Positions 29,619 through 40,366 of a DNA stretch of 64,000 nucleotides are shown here, one piece after another (position 1 is the first letter of the stretch; each line of letters starts with the position of its first letter). The notes beneath the pieces are model-generated. The model had not been told where the DNA came from. It did no database searches and saw only the letters and a program-made list of their open reading frames with translations. Location of the stretch: positions 24,894 to 88,893 of the forward strand of contig CAMAPK010000008.1 in assembly GCA_945860135.1 (NCBI GenBank), in the 5' to 3' direction. Source of the DNA: Nitrosovibrio sp. Nv4. Lineage in GTDB: Bacteria > Pseudomonadota > Gammaproteobacteria > Burkholderiales > Nitrosomonadaceae. A program made the position numbers and the translations under genes.

Positions 29619-30080
29619 TCACAGCGTCAGCTCCATAATCAACGAATCCTCGCGTCCGCCCATCGCGGGATAATAATCCTTGCGCCGGGCGATATGCCTG
29701 AACCCTATCCGTTCATACAACCGGGCAGCGGCCTGATTGGATGCACGCACATCCAGAAACATTGTTTTCGCATGGTATTCTCTGGCGATCTGAATAAACT
29801 GCTGCAGCAGTTTTTCGCCCCAGCCCTGCCGTTGCCAGCCGGCAGCGATACTGAGAGTAAGCAGATGGGCTTCATCTGCGCCGATTGTCATCACGCCATA
29901 GCCGAAAATATGACCCGCCTGCTCCAGTACCCGGCAATGATAGCCGGAGTCGAGCGAATCACTGAAGTTGCCGCGTGTCCAGGGAAAGAGAAAAACCTCG
30001 CGTTCGACAGCTACTACCGCGTCTAGATCTGCCGGCAGCATACGCCTGATTTGCGGGGTTTCCTGCCACTGGGCATTCAT
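29619..30080 (-). CDS. rimI: Ribosomal protein S18-alanine N-acetyltransferase
   Basis: GNAT-fold acetyltransferase, 153 residues. The acetyl-CoA binding motif is SIAAGWQRQGWGEKLLQQF, with LDVRASNQAAARLYERIGF after it. The name is supported by the direct four-base overlap with tsaB, the standard tsaB-rimI arrangement. Confidence 0.9.
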   Translation of the reverse strand: MNAQWQETPQIRRMLPADLDAVVAVEREVFLFPWTRGNFSDSLDSGYHCRVLEQAGHIFGYGVMTIGADEAHLLTLSIAAGWQRQGWGEKLLQQFIQIAREYHAKTMFLDVRASNQAAARLYERIGFRHIARRKDYYPAMGGREDSLIMELTL

Positions 30081-30748
30081 CGCTCACTTTCCTTCAGCGC
30101 CACCTTGTTGCGAATATAAAGCGGTACAGCAACGGCGGGATCGACCCCCAGCCCCCCTGCAAATCCGGGAGCCGCCAGTTGCGCCATCTCCCGCGCACGC
30201 GGACTGAGGTTGTCGATGACGCGTCCGATGCACCCATGGTAGCGGCTACGCAAGGCTTCATCATACTTGGCAAAACCGCTGCCGCAACCAGTCCAGTCAT
30301 CCCCTGACAGCAGCGGCGCCTGCTGTGGCAAGCAGAGCGAGGGCTCACTCACTACTTGCCAGCCATCTGCCGATTTAATGTAAGCGGCATGATAAATCTC
30401 GCCCATGCGGGCATCGAGCACGGCAATCACGCTGTCGCTCCCAGCTTGCTGCGCCAATGCTGCCAGCGTACCTACACCGATGACCGGCAGATTCGCGCCG
30501 AAAGCCAGCCCCTGTGCCACTCCGCAGGCAATGCGCAGACCGGTGAATGATCCCGGACCGGCACCAAAAGCGATGCCATCCAGTTGCGCCAGCGTCAACC
30601 CGGCTTCTTCCAGAAGTTCTTGCAGCAGCGGCAAAAGCAGTTCGGAATGCTGCTGCCCGGCAAGCACTTCCCGGCTCAGCAGCTCGCCGTCGAGCCAGAG
30701 CGCAAGGGAACAATACTCGGTGGAAGTATCGAGAGCGAGGATTTTCAA
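30077..30748 (-). CDS. tsaB: tRNA t6A biosynthesis protein TsaB
   Basis: Partner of TsaD and TsaE for N6-threonylcarbamoyl-adenosine 37 in tRNA. 223 residues from a TTG start at 30748, which places KILALDTSTEYCS directly at the N-terminus as in the family; the longer open frame upstream is not conserved-looking. GPGSFTGLRI is the hallmark motif near residue 68. The ribosome site before the TTG is weak, so the exact start is open. Confidence 0.92.
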   Translation of the reverse strand: MKILALDTSTEYCSLALWLDGELLSREVLAGQQHSELLLPLLQELLEEAGLTLAQLDGIAFGAGPGSFTGLRIACGVAQGLAFGANLPVIGVGTLAALAQQAGSDSVIAVLDARMGEIYHAAYIKSADGWQVVSEPSLCLPQQAPLLSGDDWTGCGSGFAKYDEALRSRYHGCIGRVIDNLSPRAREMAQLAAPGFAGGLGVDPAVAVPLYIRNKVALKESER

Positions 30749-30924
30749 AGCGGCAGGTTTAACCCAGATAAGCGGCTCTCCGAGCCTATGCGGTGAAACA
30801 CAGTTACTGGAATTATACTTTCGCTGGCAGCCCGCTGTTTGTAAAACTCGCGCGCAATGATATGCTGGCAATGGAACTGTCCGGTTTTCACTCTCATCAC
30901 TTCTTCATCTCATGGAGGCATTAT

Positions 30925-31365
30925 ATGAGCATCACGTGGATACTAGTCGCCAATGCAAGTGCAGCATCTCTGTATGCAAATTACGGACCCAAGAAGGGCT
31001 TACAGAAACTCAAGGAATTCGAACACGCTGCCAGCAGGGAAAAAGGATACGATCTGGTCTCAGACCGTCCCGGACACAATAAGAGCCACGGCAACGGTCA
31101 CGGCTCCTACGTACCCGCCGCCGACCCGAAACAAAATGAAGCTCAGAATTTCGCCCTCCAGCTCGCACGGGAACTCGAGCAAGGACGTACTGCCAATAGC
31201 TACCAGCGCCTGATTCTGGTGGTGTCAGCCCCTTTCATGGGACTCATCAACAGCCGCCTGGGTAACCATGTGCGCGCCCTGGTAAGCGACAGTCTCGAAA
31301 AGGACTATACCAAGATCAATGAAAAAGAACTGACGCGGCACTTGGAAAGCTGTATCTATCTCTAG
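30925..31365 (+). CDS. Host attachment family protein
   Basis: 146 residues, starting MSITWILVANASAASLY after a clear GGAGG site. The family (PF10116) was named after a protein needed for Agrobacterium attachment, but is widespread in free-living bacteria. Typical features are the N-terminal strand, a basic Ser/His/Gly-rich linker (HNKSHGNGHGS) and SYQRLILVVSAPFMGLINSRL in the second half. Its TAG stop codon is formed by the left end of the repeat element at 31363. Confidence 0.82.
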   Translation: MSITWILVANASAASLYANYGPKKGLQKLKEFEHAASREKGYDLVSDRPGHNKSHGNGHGSYVPAADPKQNEAQNFALQLARELEQGRTANSYQRLILVVSAPFMGLINSRLGNHVRALVSDSLEKDYTKINEKELTRHLESCIYL

Positions 31366-31640
31366 GGAGCCACTGAACCAGTCCCACGCGGGCGCGACGG
31401 CGGTTTTACGGGATGGGATGCACGAAAGGCAAGGACGCGAATGGTCATTCCCTTCGCTACGAGCCTGACACCGCAGACCGCCCGCAAAACCCCGTCCCAT
31501 AGGGTTGCGGCAAAATCTGGCGCTTGCTGTGTTGCGCTCCTTGGCTTCGTAGACCAGCTACGACCTGCGTCGCGCGCCTTGAAATCATCCAGATTTTGAC
31601 AGCAACGCGCTCCACGGAGGACTGGTTCAGTGGTTCCCTA
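31363..31640. mobile_element. MITE-like element with 20-bp inverted ends and TA target duplication
   Basis: The left end (31363-31384) reads TA then GGGAGCCACTGAACCAGTCC; the right end (31619-31640) is its reverse complement with one mismatch, closed again by TA. Arms are thus 19 of 20 identical and flanked by TA, as for IS630/mariner-type insertions. Inside are two imperfect hairpins, one near 31385-31500 and one at 31512-31597 (AAAATCTGG to CCAGATTTT). There is no transposase. It lies exactly between two convergent genes and supplies the TAG stop codon of both. Confidence 0.75.
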
Positions 31641-32231
31641 TCCTGCCAGGGGCCAGCGGCCGATAGGGGTATAACCCGATCTGCCGTTGGCCTGTCCCGA
31701 CTTTACCAGCACCCATTCACGCACTGGCCAGACTATCGGTTGCGCCAGTTCAGGCAAGCCCGTCCTGAGCTCAATCGAAGGAGCAGGACATCTGGTCTTT
31801 CTCACCAGCGTTATATGCGGCACATAAGCCTGGCGATCGAACGCGAATCCGGCAGCAAACAAAGCACTCTGTAAAGCATTCGCCAGATCCAGAAGCCCCT
31901 GTGGAACCTTGGTCGTTCCCGCATAGGCGATACGATTATGCTTCCAGTAGTGGACTTCCTCGACGGCGAAATCGAAAGCCTGCACACCTCCATCCCGAAC
32001 TTTGTTGGCTACCTGGCATAGTGCATCCAGCCGATCGACACTTACTTCCCCGAGAAACACCAGCGTCAGATGAATGTTTTCCACCCTGGCCTTGCGTCCA
32101 TCACAGACCGCTTCCAGTCGTTCTGCCAGTTCGATCAACTGCTTTTGCGCCGCTGCGTCCGGCCAGATTGCAAAGAAAACCCGGACGGTCTCTTCCTTAA
32201 CAGCAGTATTCATTTCAATTGCCGACATCAT
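31638..32231 (-). CDS. thpR: RNA 2',3'-cyclic phosphodiesterase
   Basis: 2H-superfamily enzyme, 197 residues. Both catalytic HxT motifs are present: HLTL near residue 54 and HITL near residue 139. The family start RVFFAIWPD lies at residue 17, so the ATG at 32213 is an alternative start. It overlaps the end of ispF by 17 bases. The last codon and stop are provided by the repeat element next to it, so the C-terminus (GRWPLAG) may differ from that of relatives. Confidence 0.92.
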   Translation of the reverse strand: MMSAIEMNTAVKEETVRVFFAIWPDAAAQKQLIELAERLEAVCDGRKARVENIHLTLVFLGEVSVDRLDALCQVANKVRDGGVQAFDFAVEEVHYWKHNRIAYAGTTKVPQGLLDLANALQSALFAAGFAFDRQAYVPHITLVRKTRCPAPSIELRTGLPELAQPIVWPVREWVLVKSGQANGRSGYTPIGRWPLAG

Positions 32232-32712
32232 CTGTTGCGGTAATCAGGCACACCACCTCCGCCTCTATGCCCTCGCCCCGGCCAACCGGACCAAGATGCT
32301 CGGCAGTTTTGGCCTTGATGTTGACATCTGCGGCCGACATCTGCAGATCCTGCGCGATGTTGGCAACCATGGCAGGAATATGCGGCGCCATTTTCGGCGC
32401 CTGGGCGATGATGGTCGCATCGATATTGCCCACCTGGTAGTCGTTTTTTTCCAGCAAGCGATAAACTTCGCGCAGCAGTACGCGGCTGTCGATATTCTTG
32501 TAGCGCGGGTCGGCATCCGAAAAATGCCGGCCGATGTCCCCCAGCGCGGCCGCTCCCAGCAATGCATCGCATACCGCATGCAGCAGCACGTCGGCATCGG
32601 AGTGCCCCAGCAAGCCTTTTTCATGCGGGATGGTGACCCCGCCGATGATCAGCTTGCGGCCTGCAGCCAGTTGATGCACATCAAAACCCTGCCCAATCCT
32701 GATTCTGCTCAC
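32215..32712 (-). CDS. ispF: 2-C-methyl-D-erythritol 2,4-cyclodiphosphate synthase
   Basis: Fifth step of the MEP isoprenoid pathway. 165 residues. Zinc ligands are in GFDVHQL and the [19 protein letters not shown] motif; the C-terminal [19 protein letters not shown] region is intact. It overlaps ispD by four bases, giving the usual ispD-ispF unit. Confidence 0.96.
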   Translation of the reverse strand: MSRIRIGQGFDVHQLAAGRKLIIGGVTIPHEKGLLGHSDADVLLHAVCDALLGAAALGDIGRHFSDADPRYKNIDSRVLLREVYRLLEKNDYQVGNIDATIIAQAPKMAPHIPAMVANIAQDLQMSAADVNIKAKTAEHLGPVGRGEGIEAEVVCLITATDDVGN

Positions 32713-33413
32713 TGTACTTTCCTCTCTTGTAATATCAATTCCGCCAGAGCCAGATCCTGGGGATAGGTGACTTTCAGATTACGCGCATCGCTCAACACCA
32801 ATCTGGGATGCAGACCCAGAGCCTCAACTGCACCGGCATCATCGGTCATGGCCGCCCCGCCCACTCTGCTCAGGGCATCCACCAGCAGCTGGTAGCGAAA
32901 CATCTGCGGCGTCTGCGCCTGCCACAGACCCACTCTGGATTCGGTGCGCTCGACCCGGCTGCCGGCATCGCCACGCTTCAGGGTATCGGCCACCGGCACC
33001 GCCAGCAATCCGCCCACTGCATCATCCGCCAGTTCATCGATCAGTTTGTCGAGCTGCGCTGCGCTCAGACAGGGCCGCGCCGCATCGTGCACCAACACCC
33101 AATCGTCGGAGCCAATGGCTGATGCTCCCGGCGCTGCTTTCAGGCCATTGAGTATGCTCTCGGCACGAGCCGCGCCACCGCAGTCGAATACCACCAGCTT
33201 GCCGGAAAACTCCGACCAGTCATAGCTTGACCACTCACTGTCGCCGGGCGCAAGCACCACAAACACGCCGGCAATGCGGGGTGAATCACATAGCGTGCGC
33301 AAGGCATGATAAATCATTGGCCTGCCGGCCAGCGGCAGATACTGCTTGGGCAGTTCGTTGCCCATGCGCGAACCGGAACCTGCTGCAGGAATCAATGCAA
33401 AGAATTTTTCCAT
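32709..33413 (-). CDS. ispD: 2-C-methyl-D-erythritol 4-phosphate cytidylyltransferase
   Basis: Third step of the MEP pathway, CTP-dependent. 234 residues from the ATG at 33413. The nucleotide-binding motif [23 protein letters not shown] is at residues 6-28, [10 protein letters not shown] and [11 protein letters not shown] are in place. The open frame continues 55 codons upstream but this reaches into the prfB promoter region and is not family-like. Divergent from prfB. Confidence 0.95.
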   Translation of the reverse strand: MEKFFALIPAAGSGSRMGNELPKQYLPLAGRPMIYHALRTLCDSPRIAGVFVVLAPGDSEWSSYDWSEFSGKLVVFDCGGAARAESILNGLKAAPGASAIGSDDWVLVHDAARPCLSAAQLDKLIDELADDAVGGLLAVPVADTLKRGDAGSRVERTESRVGLWQAQTPQMFRYQLLVDALSRVGGAAMTDDAGAVEALGLHPRLVLSDARNLKVTYPQDLALAELILQERKVQ

Positions 33414-33546
33414 GGCGTGATTGTAACGAAAAAAACCATACTCTTCCCGACAAGCCACCAGCAGCGGGATACTTTCCCGGATTCTCAGCGCTTCCCCGAG
33501 CTTGCTGTATAATTTTCTCTTTATCGCATTTTCGGGCCAGACTCCC

Positions 33547-34651
33547 ATGGAAGCGGAACAACTCAACGCCATCGCCAATCAACTCGCCTCTCTCGACAAC
33601 CGGGCGACAGAATTGCGGAGGTATCTTTGACTTCGATGCCAAGCAAACGCGTCTGAGCGAACTCAACCGGCAGGCGGAAGACCCCGCCATCTGGGGTGAC
33701 AGCAAACGCGCCCAGGAATTGGGGCGGGAAAAGAAAATGCTGGAAGGTGTCGTCAATACTCTGGAAACAGTCGGGCGGCAATTGCATGATGCCCGCGATC
33801 TGTTCCTGATGGCGAAAGAGGAAAATGACGATGCCACGCTGGAGAGCGTCGGCGCCGATGTCGCGCAACTGGAAAAGACTGTGGCGGACATGGAATTCCG
33901 CCGCATGTTCGCCCACCCGATGGACCCCAATAACTGTTTCATCGATATCCAGTCCGGCTCTGGCGGTACCGAAGCGCAGGACTGGGCGTCCATGCTGGAA
34001 CGCATGTACCTGCGCTATTGCGAACGCCGCGGCTACAAGGTGGAAGTGCTGGAAGAGTCGTCCGGCGAGGTCGCGGGCATCAAGAGCGCCAGCCTCAAGG
34101 TCTCCGGCGATTATGCCTACGGCTACCTGCGGACTGAAAGCGGCGTTCACCGGCTGGTGCGCAAATCCCCGTTCGATTCCGGCAATCGCCGCCATACCTC
34201 ATTCGCCAGCGTGTTTGTCTACCCTGAAGTGGACGAGACCATCGAAGTAGACATCAACCCGGCGGACTTGCGCATCGACACGTTCCGCGCTTCCGGTGCA
34301 GGCGGACAGCACATCAATAAAACCGATTCAGCGATTCGCATCACCCACAATCCCACCGGCATTGTGGTGCAATGTCAGAATGACCGTTCGCAGCACCGCA
34401 ATCGCGCGGAAGCGATGGCCATGCTGAAATCGCGCCTGTATGAAGCGGAACTGCGCAAACGCAACGACGAAAAGCAGGCGATGGAAGATTCCAAGACCGA
34501 CATCGGCTGGGGGCACCAGATCCGCTCCTACGTGCTGGACCAGTCGCGCATCAAGGATTTGCGCACCGGCGTCGAGATCGGCAATACCCAGGGCGTGCTC
34601 GACGGCGGGCTGGATGATTTTATCGAGGCGAGTTTGAAACAAGGCGTTTAA
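33547..34651 (+). CDS. prfB: Peptide chain release factor 2, with programmed +1 frameshift
   Basis: Terminates translation at UGA and UAA. The first 27 codons end at an in-frame TGA (33628-33630); a +1 shift there joins the remaining frame, giving about 367 residues in total. The SPF recognition tripeptide is in [15 protein letters not shown] and the GGQ peptide-release motif in [23 protein letters not shown] at 33508-33513 is a possible -10. lysS follows 26 bases later, the conserved prfB-lysS operon. Confidence 0.96.
33617..33631 (+). promoter_or_regulatory. RF2 programmed frameshift site
   Basis: The order is an internal Shine-Dalgarno GGAGG (33617-33621), a three-base spacer TAT, the slippery codon CTT (33625-33627) and the stop TGA followed by C. 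When RF2 is scarce, the ribosome slips +1 from CTT and reads GAC, so RF2 controls its own level. The usual form has AGGGGG; here it is CGGAGG, a stronger Shine-Dalgarno match. Confidence 0.95.
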
Positions 34652-34677
34652 CAGCCTGTTACGGAGGTCAAACAGAA

Positions 34678-36207
34678 ATGAATGAGTCAGAGATTAACGG
34701 GAACCCGGATGCAGCAGTTGCCAAAACATCTGCGGACATCAGTCTGGTCGATGAACGCCGCGCCAAACTGACCGAGCTGCGCAAAACGGGCAACGCTTTT
34801 CCCAACGATTTCCGCCGCGATGATCTGGCAGCAGACCTGCACCGGCAGTATGCTGCGGACAGCAACGAAACGCTGGAAGCGGCGGCGAAGAGCGTGCGCG
34901 TGGCGGGCCGCATGATGCTGAAGCGCGTAATGGGCAAGGCGAGCTTTGCCACCATCCAGGACATGAGCGGGCGCATCCAGCTCTACATCAGCAACGATCT
35001 GACCGGGGAAGCCGTTCACCAGGCATTCAAGCATCACGACCTGGGCGACATCCTCGGCGCGCAAGGGACCCTGTTCAGAACCAAGACTGGCGAGCTCTCG
35101 GTGCGGGTCACGCAGCTGCACCTGCTGACCAAGGCGCTGCGCCCGCTGCCGGAAAAATTCCACGGCTTGTCTGATCAGGAACAGAAATACCGCCAGCGCT
35201 ATCTTGATCTGATCACCAACGAAGACACCCGCAAGGTATTCGCCACCCGCTCCGGAATCATCCAGTGCATCCGCGAATTCTTCGTCGCGCGCGGCTATCT
35301 GGAAGTGGAAACACCGATGATGCACCCGATCCCCGGCGGTGCAGCGGCGCGGCCTTTCGCCACCCATCACAATGCGCTGGACATGGCGCTGTACCTGCGC
35401 ATCGCGCCGGAGCTTTACCTCAAGCGCCTGGTAGTCGGTGGGATGGAAAAAGTATTCGAGATCAATCGCAATTTCCGCAACGAAGGCATCTCCACCCGGC
35501 ACAATCCTGAATTCACCATGCTGGAGTTCTACGAGGCCTATCAGGATTACGCCTACCTGATGGACTTCACCGAAACCATGCTGCGACAGGTGGCAGAGAA
35601 AGTTATGGGCACGACCCGCATCACCTACCAGGGACGGGAAATCGATTTCGCGCAACCGTTCGCGCGGCTCACCATCACCCAGGCCATCCGCAAATTTCAC
35701 CCGCAATACACCGATGCGCAACTCAACGACCGCGCATTCCTGATCGGCCAGTTGCAGACACTCAGCATTTCCTATAAACCCGGGGACGGCATCGGCGGTT
35801 TGCAGCTCACGCTGTTCGATGAAACCGTCGAGCATCTGCTGTTCGAACCGACTTTCATCATCGATTACCCGGCGGAAGTCTCGCCGCTGGCACGGCGCAA
35901 TGACATCAATCCGGAAGTAACCGACCGCTTCGAGCTTTACATCGCCGGGCGCGAAATCGCCAACGGCTTTTCCGAACTGAACGATCCGGAAGATCAGGCG
36001 GCGCGCTTCCTCGAGCAAGCCCAGGCCAAGGAAGCGGGTGATGCCGAAGCCATGCACTACGACGCCGATTACATCCGCGCGCTGGAATATGGCCTGCCCC
36101 CCACCGCAGGCGAAGGCATCGGCATAGACCGGCTGGTCATGCTGTTCACCGACAGCCCCAGCATCCGCGACGTGATCCTGTTTCCGCAGTTGCGCCAGGA
36201 AGACTGA
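34678..36207 (+). CDS. lysS: Lysyl-tRNA synthetase, class II
   Basis: 509 residues. The N-terminal OB-fold anticodon domain (about 70-190) is followed by the catalytic domain with motif 2 [23 protein letters not shown] and motif 3 [11 protein letters not shown] near the end. Class II motif 1 lies in [18 protein letters not shown]. It is directly behind prfB and preceded by a GGAGG site. Confidence 0.97.
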   Translation: MNESEINGNPDAAVAKTSADISLVDERRAKLTELRKTGNAFPNDFRRDDLAADLHRQYAADSNETLEAAAKSVRVAGRMMLKRVMGKASFATIQDMSGRIQLYISNDLTGEAVHQAFKHHDLGDILGAQGTLFRTKTGELSVRVTQLHLLTKALRPLPEKFHGLSDQEQKYRQRYLDLITNEDTRKVFATRSGIIQCIREFFVARGYLEVETPMMHPIPGGAAARPFATHHNALDMALYLRIAPELYLKRLVVGGMEKVFEINRNFRNEGISTRHNPEFTMLEFYEAYQDYAYLMDFTETMLRQVAEKVMGTTRITYQGREIDFAQPFARLTITQAIRKFHPQYTDAQLNDRAFLIGQLQTLSISYKPGDGIGGLQLTLFDETVEHLLFEPTFIIDYPAEVSPLARRNDINPEVTDRFELYIAGREIANGFSELNDPEDQAARFLEQAQAKEAGDAEAMHYDADYIRALEYGLPPTAGEGIGIDRLVMLFTDSPSIRDVILFPQLRQED

Positions 36208-36325
36208 CGCTCACGCGGTTCATGCATCAGGGCGGGCGTGAATTCTGCCGGGCATTGGCTGTCTCATTACTGGCTACCTGGATCTATACTGCATACACTG
36301 ATCCCACCATGAATGCGCCGTCATC

Positions 36326-38722
36326 ATGAATTCCCTTGCTCTCAGGCAAATCGAACTGCCCATCGAGGGCATGACCTGTGCAGCCTGTGCGGCGCGCATC
36401 GAAAACAATCTGAATAAACTGCCGGGCGTGCATGCGGCGGTCAACTTCGCCAACGAAAAGGTGCGGGTGGAGCTCGATGCCGGCACCACTACCCGGCCCG
36501 AAGATCTGGTGCGCTCGATCGAGCGGGCCGGTTTCCACGTCGTCCCCCAGTCGGTGCAACTGCAAATCCACGACATGACCTGTGCCGCCTGCAGCGGCCG
36601 GATCGAAACAGCGCTGAACAAGCTTCCCGGCGTCAGCGCCACGGTCAATCTGGCCACGGAGACAGCCCGCGCCAGTTTCAATCCCGGCATGGTGACGGTG
36701 GATGAGCTGATCGCCGCCGTCGTCAGAGCGGGCTATGGCGCCAGTGAAATCAGCGATAGCAGCCGCGCCGAGGAAAAAGCGCGGCGGCTGGCTGCTTACC
36801 AGGCAGAACTGCGTGTGTTCTGGATTGCGGCCGTCCTTACCCTGCCGCTGCTGCTGCAGATGGGCGCAATGTTCTCGGGTGCGCATGAAGATCTGCTGCC
36901 GCGCTGGCTGCAATGGCTGCTGGCAACGCCGGTGCAGTTCTGGGTCGGCAAACGCTTCTATGTCGCCGCATGGCACGCGCTGCGCGGCGGCAGCGCCAAC
37001 ATGGATGTGCTGATCGCTCTCGGCACCAGCATGGCTTATTTCTTCAGTGCGGTGGTGACGGCACTGGCACTGCAGCAGCATGTCTATTTCGAAGCCAGCG
37101 CGGCCATCATTACGCTGGTATTGCTGGGCAAGCTGATGGAAGCGCGCGCCAAAGGCAAGACTTCGGCCGCCATCGAGGAATTGATCAAACTGCAACCCAA
37201 AACCGCGCGGGTGGAGCGCAACGGCGAAATCATCGAAGTGGACGCAAGCAGCCTCGTGCTGGGCGACATTTTCATCGTGCGCCCGGGCGAGAATCTGCCG
37301 GTGGATGGCGTCGTCATTGAAGGAGCCTCCAGTGTGAACGAAGCCATGCTGACCGGCGAGAGCCTGCCGGTCGGCAAGCAGGCGGGGGCGAAAGTCTATG
37401 CCGCCACCATGAACCAGCAGGGCCTGCTCAAATGCCGCGCCACCGGCGTCGGCGCCCATACCCAGCTCGCGGCCATCATCCGCCTGGTGGAACAGGCGCA
37501 GGGTTCCAAGGCGCCGATCCAGCGCATGGCCGACACCATCTCGGCAGTGTTCGTGCCGGTAGTGGTGGCCATCAGCGTACTGACTCTGGGGTTTACCTGG
37601 TGGCTTGCGGGCGATTTCGTCACGGCGCTGATCAATGCTGTCGCAGTGCTGGTGATCGCCTGCCCCTGCGCATTGGGATTGGCCACGCCGACGGCGATCA
37701 TGGTTGGCACCGGGCGCGGCGCGCAGACCGGCGTGCTGGTGAAAAATGCCGCCGCGCTGGAGTATGCAGAAAAAATTCAGGTGTTGATTGTAGACAAGAC
37801 CGGCACCCTCACCGAAGGCAAACCGGCGCTGACCGATGTCGTTGCGGCGGGGTCAACTACCGAGCATGACTTGCTGCAGGTTGCCGCCACCCTGGAACAA
37901 GGCTCGGAGCACCCTCTCGCAAAAGCGGTGCTGGAACGTGCCGCGGGCATGAACATCCGCCCGCAAGTGGTAACTGATTTTAATGCCGTTGCCGGCAGCG
38001 GGATCACTGCCCGCATCAACGGCAGTGAATATCTCTTGGGTTCGCCAAGATTTCTAGGCGGGCGCGGTGCGGCCATTGATGACGCGCGCATCGCGGTGCT
38101 GCAGGCTGCGGGCAAAACCGTCATCGCCGTAGCCGCCGTGACTGGCAACGTTCCCGAAGTTCTCGGCTACCTCGCCATCGCCGATCGCTTGCGCAGCACT
38201 TCCGCACAAGCGGTCAAGCGGCTGCAAGCCATGGGCATCGAAGTGGTGATGCTGACCGGCGACAACCCAGCCACTGCCGCCGCCATTGCCCGGCAGGCGG
38301 GCATCACCAGCTATCGTGCCGAAGTGCTGCCGCAAGACAAGGCCGCCGCGGTGGAACAAACCAAGGCGAGCGGAAAATTCACCGGTATGGTCGGCGACGG
38401 CATCAATGACGCACCGGCGCTGGCTGCGGCTGACGTGAGTTTCGCCATCGGTGCAGGTTCGGATGTGGCGATTGAAGCTGCCGACATCACCCTGATGCGC
38501 GATGACCTGATGAGCGCGGCCGATGCGATCTCGCTCTCGCGTGCAACGCTGGGCAAAATCCGCCAGAATCTTTTCTTCGCTTTCATCTACAACGTGCTGG
38601 GTATTCCGCTGGCGGCAGCAGGATTGCTCAATCCGGTGATTGCGGGTGCGGCGATGGCGATGAGTTCGGTGTCGGTGGTAAGCAACTCGTTGTTGCTGAA
38701 ACGCTGGCAGGCAGGTTCTTGA
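36326..38722 (+). CDS. copA: Copper-exporting P-type ATPase
   Basis: P1B-type ATPase, 798 residues, pumping Cu(I) out of the cytoplasm. Two N-terminal metal-binding domains carry [11 protein letters not shown] (about residue 13) and [11 protein letters not shown] (about 81). The transmembrane metal site is CPC in [12 protein letters not shown], the phosphorylated Asp is in [11 protein letters not shown], and the HP motif SEHPLAKAV and [10 protein letters not shown] are present, so all steps look intact. copZ follows 38 bases later. No CueR-type regulator gene is next to it. Confidence 0.96.
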   Translation: MNSLALRQIELPIEGMTCAACAARIENNLNKLPGVHAAVNFANEKVRVELDAGTTTRPEDLVRSIERAGFHVVPQSVQLQIHDMTCAACSGRIETALNKLPGVSATVNLATETARASFNPGMVTVDELIAAVVRAGYGASEISDSSRAEEKARRLAAYQAELRVFWIAAVLTLPLLLQMGAMFSGAHEDLLPRWLQWLLATPVQFWVGKRFYVAAWHALRGGSANMDVLIALGTSMAYFFSAVVTALALQQHVYFEASAAIITLVLLGKLMEARAKGKTSAAIEELIKLQPKTARVERNGEIIEVDASSLVLGDIFIVRPGENLPVDGVVIEGASSVNEAMLTGESLPVGKQAGAKVYAATMNQQGLLKCRATGVGAHTQLAAIIRLVEQAQGSKAPIQRMADTISAVFVPVVVAISVLTLGFTWWLAGDFVTALINAVAVLVIACPCALGLATPTAIMVGTGRGAQTGVLVKNAAALEYAEKIQVLIVDKTGTLTEGKPALTDVVAAGSTTEHDLLQVAATLEQGSEHPLAKAVLERAAGMNIRPQVVTDFNAVAGSGITARINGSEYLLGSPRFLGGRGAAIDDARIAVLQAAGKTVIAVAAVTGNVPEVLGYLAIADRLRSTSAQAVKRLQAMGIEVVMLTGDNPATAAAIARQAGITSYRAEVLPQDKAAAVEQTKASGKFTGMVGDGINDAPALAAADVSFAIGAGSDVAIEAADITLMRDDLMSAADAISLSRATLGKIRQNLFFAFIYNVLGIPLAAAGLLNPVIAGAAMAMSSVSVVSNSLLLKRWQAGS

Positions 38723-38760
38723 ACCACAAATTTAATTGTCATTAAAAAGGGGTAGAGCAA

Positions 38761-38967
38761 ATGCAAACAACCGTGATCAACATCAAGGGCATGACCTGCA
38801 TGGGTTGCGCCAGAAGCGTGAAGAATGTGCTGGAAAGAATTCCGGGGGTAAGCGATGCGGAGGTTTCGCTGGAGGATGCGCAAGTCACGCTCCAGTATGA
38901 CGCCGCAGTAACCGGCAGCGAGCAGTTCAAGCAGGCCATCAAGGACGCCGGTTTCGAAGCCGTTTAA
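38761..38967 (+). CDS. copZ: Copper chaperone, heavy-metal-associated domain
   Basis: 68 residues forming one HMA domain with the metal site MTCMGCARSVK at about residue 11. It should carry Cu(I) to CopA, whose gene lies immediately upstream. The CMGC motif, rather than the CAAC of the CopA domains, is found in many CopZ-type proteins. Confidence 0.9.
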   Translation: MQTTVINIKGMTCMGCARSVKNVLERIPGVSDAEVSLEDAQVTLQYDAAVTGSEQFKQAIKDAGFEAV

Positions 38968-39008
38968 TCCGCCGCTATCCAGCTCCCGCTCATCTTCCCT
39001 CCCACACG

Positions 39009-40085
39009 ATGAAGCTGCATCTTCTGGTTCCCTCCCTGTTCTGGCCGGGAGATGCCTTGCCGGAAATTTACCGCGACCTGCCGTTGCCCGCACTGGAAAC
39101 CCTGCTGGCAAAAAGCTCGCGCACCGCAAATGCATCGCAAGGGATTGAAACGTGGCTGTGCCGCGCTTTCGGCGTGGCGAAGCAGCAGGACTGGCCGGTG
39201 GCGCCGCTCACATTGCAGGCCGACAGCGCCGGGCAGATGCAAGCAGAAAACCATTACTGGCTGCGCGCCGACCCGGTGCATCTGCGGCTCGAGCGGAATC
39301 AGGTCGTGCTGGCCGACAGCCAGATTTTCCGGATCACGGCAGAAGAAGCAAAGCAGCTTGCCGACTTGCTCAACCGGCATTTCGCCACAGACGATTGCGC
39401 TCTCCCGTCGCACCACGGTACGGCTGCCCGGCAGGAACTGGTCTTTCTACCGCTGGCCCCAGACCGCTGGTATCTGCGCGTAACTGCGACACCTGCGCTG
39501 CAAACTCATGCGCTCAGTACAGCAGCCGGTCAGGATATTCATGCGCTCCTGCCATCCGGTACGGACAGCGTACGCTGGCAGGGACTCTTCAACGAAGTGC
39601 AGATGCTGCTGCACGAGCATCCGCTTAACCAGGCGCGGGAAGCGCGGGGCGAACTCGCCATCAATGGCATCTGGTTATGGGGCGGCGGAACCATGCCGCA
39701 GTTGGTCGGCTGTCCCTATGCCCGGGTGTGGAGCAATGCGGTTCTGCCCCGCTCGCTGGCACTGGCAGGTGCTGCGGAGCATGCGGCGCTTCCGTCCACG
39801 GCAACCGCATGGTGCCAATCCGCTGCGGCCGGCAAGCATCTGGCCGTGCTCGATGTGCTGCACACGAAAACCCAATACGATGACGCCTACGGTTGGCGTG
39901 AAAGTCTGAAGAAACTGGAGCAAGACTGGTTCGCCCCTGTACTGGCAGCGTTGAAACAGGGCAAGCTCGAGCAGTTGACCCTCACTGTCATCAGCGAGCA
40001 TGGCGACAAGAATTTCACCATGACACGTGACGACTTATGGAAGTTCTGGCGCGCGGCTAAACCGCTTGTGACTTATGCCGCTTGA
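39009..40085 (+). CDS. COG4255-type protein of unknown function
   Basis: 358 residues, no signal peptide or membrane segment. It begins KLHLLVPSLFWPG and contains INGIWLWGGGTMP and a late TVISEHGDKNFTMTRDDLWKFWR. This pattern belongs to a betaproteobacterial family often listed as a predicted phosphoglycerate-mutase-like or regulatory protein; the metal ligands of true iPGM are not seen, so that function is doubtful. In related genomes it is often near recJ, which is not visible here. Confidence 0.6.
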   Translation: MKLHLLVPSLFWPGDALPEIYRDLPLPALETLLAKSSRTANASQGIETWLCRAFGVAKQQDWPVAPLTLQADSAGQMQAENHYWLRADPVHLRLERNQVVLADSQIFRITAEEAKQLADLLNRHFATDDCALPSHHGTAARQELVFLPLAPDRWYLRVTATPALQTHALSTAAGQDIHALLPSGTDSVRWQGLFNEVQMLLHEHPLNQAREARGELAINGIWLWGGGTMPQLVGCPYARVWSNAVLPRSLALAGAAEHAALPSTATAWCQSAAAGKHLAVLDVLHTKTQYDDAYGWRESLKKLEQDWFAPVLAALKQGKLEQLTLTVISEHGDKNFTMTRDDLWKFWRAAKPLVTYAA

Positions 40086-40102
40086 ACATAGTGGTTGGCA
40101 GT

Positions 40103-40366
40103 TTACTCATAGTGAGACCACATTCTCAAAACTTTGACCACATGCCGCTCTTCCAAAACTTGATATACGAGGCGGTGTTGAATATTGATTCGCCGTGAAT
40201 ATGCCCCCGCCAAATCACCAACGAGTTTTTCATAGGGTGGCGGGTTCTGAAATGGGTTTTCTCCGAGAACACCTAATAAAATCAGCGTTTTTTCTTTTAG
40301 CCCTGCTGAGGCAAGCTTCTGCGCATCTTTTTGAGCCGCCTTTGTATAAATTAGCTGCCAAATCAC
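40103..40366 (-). CDS. yoeB: YoeB/Txe-family mRNA interferase toxin
   Basis: 87 residues from a GTG start that overlaps the antitoxin stop (GTGA). The fold is RelE-like: IYTKAAQKDAQKLASAGL, NPFQNPPPYEKLVGDLAGAYSRRIN, and the C-terminal RMWSHYE with the His-Tyr needed for cleavage in YoeB. It cuts mRNA on the ribosome when free of the antitoxin. Confidence 0.9.
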   Translation of the reverse strand: MIWQLIYTKAAQKDAQKLASAGLKEKTLILLGVLGENPFQNPPPYEKLVGDLAGAYSRRINIQHRLVYQVLEERHVVKVLRMWSHYE

